DNA of 28,311 nt, taken from an uncultured Porphyromonadaceae bacterium. GTDB taxonomy: Bacteria; Bacteroidota; Bacteroidia; Bacteroidales; Muribaculaceae. The DNA is taken from positions 1-28,311 of the forward strand of contig CAMVDK010000005.1 in NCBI GenBank assembly GCA_947166165.1, given 5' to 3'. Position 1 is the stretch's first letter; each line of letters starts with the position of its first letter. Positions 8,457 through 15,852 of this stretch are shown piece by piece. Both the position numbers and the translations under genes were made by a program. The notes beneath the pieces were generated by a model. The model did no database searches. It was not told where the DNA came from and saw only the letters and a list, made by a program, of their open reading frames with translations.

Positions 8457-9533
8457 TCAATGGGGTGCCACCGCAGCCACATGGCCCGAGGCTCCGGCTT
8501 GTGGCGGTTGCCACACATCGGCCCAGCTGATGGTGGGCGCGCCGGCATCGAAACGGATGGGCAGCCAGACGTAGCGCGAGTCGATGAGGTTGCGCTTGTT
8601 CCACCGGTCGAACATGGCGATGAAGCAGTCGGCGGTTCCGGCCACGGGGAGCACGTGTGTGCTCTGTGCGAAGAAGGTCTTGTCGGCGTGCGGGCCGCGG
8701 CACGGGTTGCCGAGCGAGGTGTAGGGTCCCATGACGTGGTCGGCCACGGCAAGGTCGGCCTCGTTGGGGTCCCAGCCGGTGCACCCCGACGTGATGAGGT
8801 AGTACTTTCCCTGCCGCTTGAACAGTGCCGGGGCCTCGCGCGACTGGCCGATGAACAGCCGCTCGTAGCGCGCGGTGACGTGCTGGTAGTCGTCGCTCAG
8901 CTGCGCGATATGCAGTGTGGCGTTGCCCTCGGAAGAGTAGACGAGATAGGCCTGCTCGTCGTCGTCCTTGAAGAGCGTCATGTCGCGGCTCATCTGCCCG
9001 TTGGGCCTGACCGACTCGATGAATCGGAACTTGCCCGTCGGCGAGTCGCTCACGGCCACACCCGCCACAGCCTTCTCATAGTTGTGGTTGTCGATGTGCA
9101 TCCACATCACAAACTTGCCGGTGCTCCGGTTGTAGATGACCTTTGGGCGCTCGATGACCATGGTGGGATGAATGTCGGAGAAGGTGTGCATGGTGTCGGG
9201 CTCGAGCACGATGCCCCGGTAGGTCCAGTGGCACAAGTCGGTCGACGTGTAGCAGGAAACGCCCCCGGCATCGGTGCGGTAGCAGTCCCATCCCACGCCC
9301 GGCGAGCGGTAGGTGAAATCGCCCTTCGCCTCGCCATACCAGTAGTAGACGCCCTCGTGGTAGAGTATTCCGCCACCATGGGCATTGATAAACTTGCCCT
9401 CGCGGTCGAGCCATCGCTCGCCCGAGGCGATGCTCCCTGCGGCCAGCGCCGTGGTGGCGCTGGCCGCAATCAGTGCTGCGGCCACCAGGCGGGTGAGCCG
9501 GCTCAGGTTGTGTTTACTTGTTGTCGGTATCAT
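8457..9533 (-). CDS. Glycoside hydrolase family 43, subfamily-24-like (exo-beta-1,3-galactanase type)
   Basis: This 358-residue exported enzyme (signal peptide ending near TTALA) is essentially a single five-bladed propeller. Conserved blocks are FINAHGGGILYHEGVYYWYGE split around residues 48-68, IERPKVIYN (127-135), SRDMTLFKDDD (182-192), REAPALFKRQGKYYLITSG (232-250) and FFAQSTHVLPV (287-297). The usual GH43 N-terminal Asp base is replaced within NAHGGG. Glu128, Glu233 and Gln290 have almost the same spacing as Glu102, Glu208 and Gln263, which I recall for the fungal exo-beta-1,3-galactanase Pc1,3Gal43A, where Gln serves as base. That supports cleavage of beta-1,3-linked galactose; subfamily 34 is an alternative. 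The ATG at 9533 overlaps the end of the HTCS gene by 20 bp, and no other Met precedes the signal peptide. The next gene starts 40 bp downstream. Confidence 0.85.
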   Translation of the reverse strand: MIPTTSKHNLSRLTRLVAAALIAASATTALAAGSIASGERWLDREGKFINAHGGGILYHEGVYYWYGEAKGDFTYRSPGVGWDCYRTDAGGVSCYTSTDLCHWTYRGIVLEPDTMHTFSDIHPTMVIERPKVIYNRSTGKFVMWMHIDNHNYEKAVAGVAVSDSPTGKFRFIESVRPNGQMSRDMTLFKDDDEQAYLVYSSEGNATLHIAQLSDDYQHVTARYERLFIGQSREAPALFKRQGKYYLITSGCTGWDPNEADLAVADHVMGPYTSLGNPCRGPHADKTFFAQSTHVLPVAGTADCFIAMFDRWNKRNLIDSRYVWLPIRFDAGAPTISWADVWQPPQAGASGHVAAVAPH

Positions 9534-12500
9534 TGTTCTCGTTGTTCTTTTTTTCTTGTTCGCGCAACTGGCGTTGCTGTTTTTCGAATTCTTTTGGCGT
9601 CATTCCAAACTGCTTCTGGAACAGCTTGATGAAATAGGATGGCGAGTTGATGCCCACCAGATAGCCTACCTCGCCGACGCGGTAGCTGCCCTCGCTGATG
9701 AGCTCGGAAGCTTTTTTGAGCCGCACCATGCGGATGAAGTCGGTGGGTGAATTGTCGCTGATGGCCTTGATTTTGCGGTGCAGGCTCGACCGGCTCATGC
9801 ACACGAGTTCGGCGAGCATCTCGACGCCGAAGTTGGTGTCGTCGATGTGCTGCTCGATGACCTGCACGATGCGGTCCATGAGTTGCTGGTCGGCCCGGCT
9901 CACTCCCAGCGTCTGCGTGGGCACGAAGGGCTTGCGCATGAATGCGTCCATGCTCCGCCGGCGGTTTTCGAATATCGAGGTGATTTGCGCCACGAGATAC
10001 TTGAAGGCGAAGGGCTTCTCGATATAGGCGTCGGCCCCGATTTGCAGCCCGGCCACCTTGCTGTTGAGGTCGTTCTTGGCGGTGAGCAGAATCACGGGTA
10101 TGTGGCTCAGCTCGATGTCGTCTTTGATGCGCCGGCAGAGTTCGAGCCCGTCCATTTCGGGCATCATGATGTCGCTGAGCACGAGGTCGACATTCTTCTC
10201 GCGCAGCACTTGCAGGGCCTCGAGGCCGTTGACGGCGGTCTCGACGGCATAGTTGTGCCGCAGCCGGTCGGCCACAAAGTTGAGCATCTCGATGTTGTCC
10301 TCCACGAGCAGCAGCAGCGCCGACTGCAGCGCTTCGGGCACGGCGTCGTCGTCGTCGATCATCAAGGCCTCGGCATCGGCCGGCGGCTCGGGCATGCGCT
10401 CCATGCGTCGCATGCGCAGGGTGAAGCAGTTCAGCCCCTGGTGCACGCCGTAGGTGAGCGAGCCGTCCATCATCTGTGCCAGCGACTGGGCCAGATACAG
10501 CCCGATGCCCGAGCTGGAGGGTGTGTTCTCGGTGCGCTGCAGCTGGTAGAAGGGGGTGAAGATTTTCTCGCGCGCCTCGGGCGGGATTACCGGGCCGTCG
10601 TTCTCGAAGTGCATCGTTGCGACTTCGGTGTCGGCGCACAGCGAAATGAGGAACTCGCGCTCGGAGTATTTGATGGCATTGGAGAACAGGTTGTTGAGCA
10701 CCTTGATGAGCGCGTTGCGGTCGGCGCGCACGTAGATGTCGTCGCCCTCGGGCAGGGCAAGCTCGACGTGGCGCTCGTGCGCCATGGGCATGTCGGCAAA
10801 GCGGTTCACCCATTCGCGCAGCAGCGACGACACGTTGACGGCCACAAAGTGCATCTCCATCTTGTTGCTGTCCATCTTGCGGAAGTCGAGCAGCTGGTTG
10901 ATGAGGTTCATCAGGTCGTGCGTGTTCCGGCTCATGGTGCTCAGGTAGCGCTGAATCTCGGGGTCGGCAATCGACATTTCCTGCAAGTTCTCGAGCGGCC
11001 CGTGGATGAGCGTGAGCGGGGTGCGGATTTCGTGTGCGATGCTGGTGAAGAAGTCTATTTTGTTCTGATAGAGTTCTTTTTCCTTCTCCATCTCGAACAG
11101 GTGCTGCGCCTCGGTGGCCTTGCGCACGGTGCGCCGGCGATAGACGTTGAACACTGCCCATATGGCAGCAGCAGCCATCATCAGGTATGCCATCCAAGCC
11201 CAGATGGTGCCCCACCAGGGCGAGCGCACCACAATCTCGAGCGTCGCCTCGTTCTGGCTCCACACCCCGTCGTTGTTAGAGCCTCTGACGTGCAGCACGT
11301 ATTTGCCCGGCGAGAGGTTGGCATACGACACCCGGTGGGCAGAGGCGTCGGCTGTGATCCAGTTGTCGTCGACACCGTCCATGCGGTATTGATATTGGTT
11401 GGCCATGGGCATGACGTAGCTCAGGGCGGCAAATTCGAAGCTGACGCTCGACTGGTCGTGGGCGAGCTCGATGCGCCTGGTGTCGAGCAGGCTCTCGCTC
11501 AGCGGCGAGCCTTCGGCACCGGGCAGCACTTCGGTGTTGTTGACCCAACAGCGTGTGATGTAGACCGGCGGGCTGTAGGTGTTGCGGTTGCTGTCGTAGG
11601 GGTCGAAGGAGATGAGCCCCTCGCTGCTGCCGAAGTAGAACGTGCCGTCGCGGGCCTTGAGTGCCGACTTGTAGTTGAACTGGTTGCCCGGCAGGCCGTT
11701 GCTGGTGGTGTAGACTTGGCACTTTCCCGATGCCGGATCGAGCTTGACCAGGCCGTTGTTGGTGCCGAACCAGAGCATGCCGTTCTTGTCCTCGAGGATT
11801 TTGTAGCCGGTGTCATCGGGCAGGCCCTGCTCGATGCTGAAAGTGGTGAATGTGCCTTTGGCCTTGTTGAAGCGGCACACGCCGCCGCGGTCGGTGGCAA
11901 ACCAGATTTCGCCGCGGCTGGTCTCGGTGACGCTGCTCACCGAGTTGGAGCTGATGGAGGCGGCGTTGCCCTCCTGGTGCACATAGTGCACAGTCCGCCC
12001 GGTGGAGGGTGTGTGGCGGAACACTCCGCCGCCCATGGTGACGACCCAGATGTTGTGGTCGGCGTCCTCCATGAGGTCGTAGATGTAGTTGAATCCGAAT
12101 TCGTCCTTGCGCGTGAAGGCCATGCTCCCCTTGGGCGCGACATACACTCCCCATCCGTTGCCGATCCACACGTTGCCCTGCGAGTCCTCGCACATGGCGT
12201 AGATGCTCGACTCGTTGATGCCCAGCGCCGGTCCCGAGTAGTGGCGCGCCTGCCTGGTGGCGGCCGCTACGATGTCGAGCCCGTCCTTGAAGAATCCCAC
12301 CCACACGTTGCCTTGGCTGGCCATGAGCGCGAGCGTCTTCTCGCTCTGCAGCTTGCTCCCCATGTCGCCCCCGAGCACGCTGAAAGTGCCGGTGGCCGGG
12401 TCGTAGACGTTGACCCCGGCATCGTCGGTGCCAATCCACACGTTGCCCTGCGCGTCTTCCACCATTTCGCGGATGCGCTTGCTGGCTATGGTGTGCGGCT

Positions 12501-13551
12501 TGGTGAGCGGCACGTAGCGCATGAATTCCATGCCCTTCTGCGGCAGATAGTCGACACCGCCGCGGTTGGTGCCCACCCACACCCCCCCCTCACGGTCGCG
12601 GTAGATGCGCCCGACCTGGTTGTCGCTCAGCGAATAGGGGCACATGGCATCGTTCTCGATGTGGATGGTGGTGCCCTGGTGCTCGTTCACCACATAGATG
12701 CCCCGCTGTGTGCCCACCCACAGCTCGTCGCCGTAGCACTCCACGTCGCGGATGATGGAGTAGTGCACCTGCGGGGTGTTGAAATCGGCCACCGCATTGC
12801 GGCGCTTGTGCAGCCGGCGCAGGCGGCCCTCATGGATGCCGAGCACGAGTTCGTCGCCATAGTCGCACATGGTGTAGACGTTCTCGCCGGCAAGCGACTG
12901 CCCGTCGGTGTCGCCCATGTATTGCACGAATCGGTCGCGCGTCTTGTCGTAGGCATACACACCGCTGCCATTGGTTCCCACCCACAGCCGTCCGCTGCCG
13001 TCGACACACATACACTGGGGGCTCCCCACATCGGGGTGGTTCGGTTTGCCGAACGTGTAGAGGCGCAGCCGTTCGCCGGCCTTGTAGCGGAACAGACCCT
13101 GGTTGGGGAGCACAATCCAGATGTGGCCGTCGCGGTCGCTCTCGATGTCGGCCACCCAGTCCACCATCTGCGTGCCACTGGCGGTGGCGTCGGCCACAAA
13201 GGTGAACAGCTCGCTCAGCGGGTTGTAGATGAACACACCCTTGTCGGTTCCTATCCACAACCGGTGCCCGTCGTCCTCGAAGAGCGACGAGATGTTGTTG
13301 TTGCGCTTGGCGGCCTTGGCGTCGTGGCAGTCGAACACCCGCACGGTGTGGCCGTCGTAGCGGTTGAGGCGGTTGCGGGTGCCGAACCACATGAATCCGC
13401 GGCTGTCTTGCACGATGGCCTTGATATCGGTCTGCGAGAGTCCCTGGTGCGTGGAGATGTTGCGGAAATAGTAGCGATAGGGGTAGCGCTGCGCCCCGGC
13501 CAGGGCACTGGTTAGCAGCAAGAGGAGCGATATGGTGGCGAAGCGTTTCAT
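9514..13551 (-). CDS. Hybrid two-component system sensor/regulator (HTCS)
   Basis: This 1345-residue protein carries a whole signalling pathway. A signal peptide (to about residue 20) precedes a periplasmic sensor of about 13-14 reg_prop blades (GFMWFGTRNRLNRYDG, HRLWIGTDKGV, GNVWIGTDDAGV and others), followed by a Y_Y_Y domain to about 772. One membrane helix (779-801) leads to HisKA with phospho-acceptor His840 in SIAHEIRTP, a HATPase with N-box LFSNAIKYSE (about 953) and G-box GIGLYLAQS (about 1014), and a receiver domain with Asp1127 in LSDIMMPEMDG. An AraC-type helix-turn-helix domain (about 1225-1330, ending GMTPKEFEKQQ) completes it. Such proteins bind a specific oligosaccharide in the periplasm and switch on their own polysaccharide utilization locus. 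It is the first gene of the minus operon, divergent from the plus-strand arm, and probably controls both. All key phosphotransfer residues are present. Confidence 0.97.
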   Translation of the reverse strand: MKRFATISLLLLLTSALAGAQRYPYRYYFRNISTHQGLSQTDIKAIVQDSRGFMWFGTRNRLNRYDGHTVRVFDCHDAKAAKRNNNISSLFEDDGHRLWIGTDKGVFIYNPLSELFTFVADATASGTQMVDWVADIESDRDGHIWIVLPNQGLFRYKAGERLRLYTFGKPNHPDVGSPQCMCVDGSGRLWVGTNGSGVYAYDKTRDRFVQYMGDTDGQSLAGENVYTMCDYGDELVLGIHEGRLRRLHKRRNAVADFNTPQVHYSIIRDVECYGDELWVGTQRGIYVVNEHQGTTIHIENDAMCPYSLSDNQVGRIYRDREGGVWVGTNRGGVDYLPQKGMEFMRYVPLTKPHTIASKRIREMVEDAQGNVWIGTDDAGVNVYDPATGTFSVLGGDMGSKLQSEKTLALMASQGNVWVGFFKDGLDIVAAATRQARHYSGPALGINESSIYAMCEDSQGNVWIGNGWGVYVAPKGSMAFTRKDEFGFNYIYDLMEDADHNIWVVTMGGGVFRHTPSTGRTVHYVHQEGNAASISSNSVSSVTETSRGEIWFATDRGGVCRFNKAKGTFTTFSIEQGLPDDTGYKILEDKNGMLWFGTNNGLVKLDPASGKCQVYTTSNGLPGNQFNYKSALKARDGTFYFGSSEGLISFDPYDSNRNTYSPPVYITRCWVNNTEVLPGAEGSPLSESLLDTRRIELAHDQSSVSFEFAALSYVMPMANQYQYRMDGVDDNWITADASAHRVSYANLSPGKYVLHVRGSNNDGVWSQNEATLEIVVRSPWWGTIWAWMAYLMMAAAAIWAVFNVYRRRTVRKATEAQHLFEMEKEKELYQNKIDFFTSIAHEIRTPLTLIHGPLENLQEMSIADPEIQRYLSTMSRNTHDLMNLINQLLDFRKMDSNKMEMHFVAVNVSSLLREWVNRFADMPMAHERHVELALPEGDDIYVRADRNALIKVLNNLFSNAIKYSEREFLISLCADTEVATMHFENDGPVIPPEAREKIFTPFYQLQRTENTPSSSGIGLYLAQSLAQMMDGSLTYGVHQGLNCFTLRMRRMERMPEPPADAEALMIDDDDAVPEALQSALLLLVEDNIEMLNFVADRLRHNYAVETAVNGLEALQVLREKNVDLVLSDIMMPEMDGLELCRRIKDDIELSHIPVILLTAKNDLNSKVAGLQIGADAYIEKPFAFKYLVAQITSIFENRRRSMDAFMRKPFVPTQTLGVSRADQQLMDRIVQVIEQHIDDTNFGVEMLAELVCMSRSSLHRKIKAISDNSPTDFIRMVRLKKASELISEGSYRVGEVGYLVGINSPSYFIKLFQKQFGMTPKEFEKQQRQLREQEKKNNENNDTDNK

Positions 13552-13581
13552 TTCGTAGAAATGCTAGAATATTGATTGACG

Positions 13582-13630
13582 CAAAATTACAGCTTCCTTT
13601 GGATATACACATCTCAAAAAATAGTAATTT
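13582..13630 (-). promoter_or_regulatory. Predicted promoter and shared upstream element of the HTCS operon
   Basis: On the minus strand TAATTTTG (13589 down to 13582) matches the Bacteroidetes -7 box TAnnTTTG and gives a short leader before the ATG at 13551. No TTTG lies at the normal -33 distance. Instead an 18-bp element, AAATTACTATTTTTTGAG (13630 down to 13613), ends in TTTTTTG placed 25 bp before the -7 box. The same element, 15 of 18 bases identical, occurs upstream of the alpha-galactosidase promoter. Absence of a -33 box fits activator dependence; autoregulation by the HTCS is inference. Confidence 0.55.
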
Positions 13631-13687
13631 GGTCGCAACCTGCTCACTATTTAGGCTCAACGAGCGCCAAGGCGCACATTTGTCGCA

Positions 13688-13737
13688 TTTTTTGATGCCA
13701 TTCGGCAAAGGCTGCAATGCTTTTTTACCTATTTTTG
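13688..13737 (+). promoter_or_regulatory. Predicted promoter of the plus-strand GH2/GH92 genes
   Basis: TATTTTTG at 13730-13737 matches TAnnTTTG and would start transcription roughly 20 nt before the ATG at 13764. There is no good TTTG at -33. TTTTTTG at 13688-13694 ends exactly 35 bp before the -7 box, the same distance as in the promoter at 18190-18239. Two copies of ATTTG(G)TCGCA (13627-13637 and 13678-13687) flank the middle of this divergent region and might also be regulator contacts. The region of 212 bp between the divergent genes is AT-rich relative to coding DNA. Confidence 0.5.
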
Positions 13738-13763
13738 CACCGAGAAACATATGTAAGCCCAAA

Positions 13764-15812
13764 ATGCGAAAATCAATAAGCATGAACCTGGATGTGACGA
13801 GAATGTGCCTTGTGCAATTGGCCGTGTGCATTGCGCTTGCGCTGTCGGGGCGCACGTTGCTGCCGCTCGACGGCGGGTGGACCTTCGCTCGGCTCGAGGC
13901 TGGCGCAGGGGCGCAATGGCAGGCGGTGTCGATTCCGCACTGCTGGAATGCCGCCGACGGCACCACCGCCGACTACTACCGCGGTCCGGCGCAGTATCGA
14001 TGCCGCTTCGACGCGCCGGCGGCCTCGCGCCGGCACGGCAGCCGCACGTTTGTGCGCTTCGAGGCCGTGAGCCAGGATGCCACCGTGTGGCTCAACGGCC
14101 GCCGCCTGGGCCGGCACCGCGGCGCATTCACCGCTTTCTGCTTCGAGCTCACCGCCCTGCTCAAGCCCACGGGCAACGAGCTGGTGGTCGATGCCAGCAA
14201 CGCCGCCGACAGCCTCATTCTGCCGCTGGAGGGCGATTTCACCCTGTTCGGCGGCATCTACCGCCCCGTGTGGCTGCTGGTGCTCCCCCAGGCTTGCTTC
14301 ACCCCGCTGGACCATGCCTCGTGCGGGGTCTACGTGAGCCAGAGGGCCGTCAGCGCCGAGCAGGCCACGCTCGATGTGGTGGCCAAAGTGGCCCTGCCGG
14401 CCGGAGCCGAGGCATCACGCTACAGCCTGCGCACCAGCGTCTACAGCCCCGGCGGCCGCCTGGTGGCCACACAGCACAGCGGGCCCGGCACCACCGGCGG
14501 CGGCGAGCCCTGGCTGCGGCTCGAGCAGCGCGTGACGGTCGAACAGCCCGAGTTGTGGCAGGGCACCGCCCACCCCGCGCAGCACCGCTTCCACTTCGAA
14601 CTGCTCGACGACGGCCAGGTGGTCGACACACTCTCGCAGCTCGTCGGCCTGCGCCACTGCCAGATAGACCCGCACCGCGGCTTCTTCCTCAACGGCCAGT
14701 CGTGGCCACTGCGCGGCGTGAACCGCCATCAAGACCGCGACGGCATGGGATGGGCCATCACCAGCCGCGAGCACCGCCAGGACATGGAATTGATACAAGA
14801 AATCGGAGCCAACAGCGTGCGCCTGGCCCACTACCCCCATGCCGACGAGTTCTACTCGCTCTGCGACCGGGCCGGGCTGCTCGCCTGGGCCGAAATCCCC
14901 TACATAGGGCATGGAACGCGCCACCCGGCCTTCGACGCCAATGCCCGCCAACAGCTCACCGAACTCATTCGCCAGAACTACAACCACTGCTCCATCTACT
15001 GCTGGAGCCTGTTCAACGAGTTGGGCGGCCCCGACCGCCCTCACGAACTGGTGGAGCAACTCAACGACCTGGCCCACCGCGAGGACCCCACCCGCTTCAC
15101 CGTGGCCGCCGCCAACCAGGACGGCCGCCCCGAGAACAACATGCCCGACATCATGGCCTACAACACCTATCCAGGCTGGTACTGGGCCGACCCGGGCACC
15201 ATGCAGTGGGCCATCGACTGGAAATACGACCCCGCCACCGACCGCGCCGTCGGCATCAGCGAGTATGGCGCCGGGGCGAGCATCCATCATCACGACCAGC
15301 ACATCGCCAAGGCACCGAAAACCGACGGCGACTGGCACCCCGAAGAGTGGCAGGCACTCGTGCACGAAGGCAACTACCGCGAGATAGCCAAGCGCCCCTA
15401 TGTGTGGGGGGCGTATGTGTGGAACATGTTCGACTTCGCCAGCGCATCGCGCCACGAGGGCGACCGCATGGGCATCAACGACAAGGGCCTGGTGACCTAC
15501 GACCGCCGCACGCGCAAGGACGCGTTCTACTTCTATCAAGCCGTCTGGGCCAAGCCGCCCATGGTGCACATAGCCAGCCGCCGCCACAACCCGCGCACCG
15601 AAGCCGTGACCGACGTGAAGGTGTACAGCAACTGCCCCATGGTGAGCATCGCCGTCAACGGCACGCCCGCCGCTGTCCAGAGCCTGGGGCAGGGCACCTA
15701 TGTGGCGCGCGGCGTGAGGCTGCAGCCGGGCGAGAACCGCATCACGGCGCAAGGCACCGCCCTCGACGGCACCGCCATAGTCGCCGACAGCTGCACCTGG
15801 ACTCTGCAATAA
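13764..15812 (+). CDS. Glycoside hydrolase family 2 enzyme (beta-galactosidase-like), exported
   Basis: This 682-residue protein has an N-terminal signal/anchor segment (MCLVQLAVCIALALSG). A GH2 sugar-binding domain follows (PLDGGWTFARL, VSIPHCWNA, VRFEAVSQDATVWLNGRRLG), then an Ig-like domain (about 200-310), a TIM barrel (about 310-590) and a short C-terminal beta domain. Both catalytic residues are in place: Glu419 in SLFNELGG as acid/base and Glu500 in ISEYGAG as nucleophile. RGVNRHQDRDGMGWAI is the barrel-entry block typical of beta-galactosidases, so release of terminal beta-galactose or a related beta-sugar is likely. The start at 13764 was preferred over upstream in-frame Met codons because it follows the predicted promoter and directly precedes the hydrophobic signal. 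It opens the plus-strand arm; GH92 begins 40 bp after its stop. Confidence 0.93.
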   Translation: MRKSISMNLDVTRMCLVQLAVCIALALSGRTLLPLDGGWTFARLEAGAGAQWQAVSIPHCWNAADGTTADYYRGPAQYRCRFDAPAASRRHGSRTFVRFEAVSQDATVWLNGRRLGRHRGAFTAFCFELTALLKPTGNELVVDASNAADSLILPLEGDFTLFGGIYRPVWLLVLPQACFTPLDHASCGVYVSQRAVSAEQATLDVVAKVALPAGAEASRYSLRTSVYSPGGRLVATQHSGPGTTGGGEPWLRLEQRVTVEQPELWQGTAHPAQHRFHFELLDDGQVVDTLSQLVGLRHCQIDPHRGFFLNGQSWPLRGVNRHQDRDGMGWAITSREHRQDMELIQEIGANSVRLAHYPHADEFYSLCDRAGLLAWAEIPYIGHGTRHPAFDANARQQLTELIRQNYNHCSIYCWSLFNELGGPDRPHELVEQLNDLAHREDPTRFTVAAANQDGRPENNMPDIMAYNTYPGWYWADPGTMQWAIDWKYDPATDRAVGISEYGAGASIHHHDQHIAKAPKTDGDWHPEEWQALVHEGNYREIAKRPYVWGAYVWNMFDFASASRHEGDRMGINDKGLVTYDRRTRKDAFYFYQAVWAKPPMVHIASRRHNPRTEAVTDVKVYSNCPMVSIAVNGTPAAVQSLGQGTYVARGVRLQPGENRITAQGTALDGTAIVADSCTWTLQ

Positions 15813-15852
15813 AGCCCCAAACCCAAAAACCACAGCTTATCCATTAATTAAA

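Noticed and set aside
9778..13515. Open frame of 1245 codons on the plus strand, antisense to almost the whole HTCS gene
   Set aside because: The HTCS frame has unmistakable domains. The antisense product is low-complexity Val/Ala/His/Gly-rich with no recognisable motif, as expected from GC-rich third positions suppressing stops on the opposite strand.
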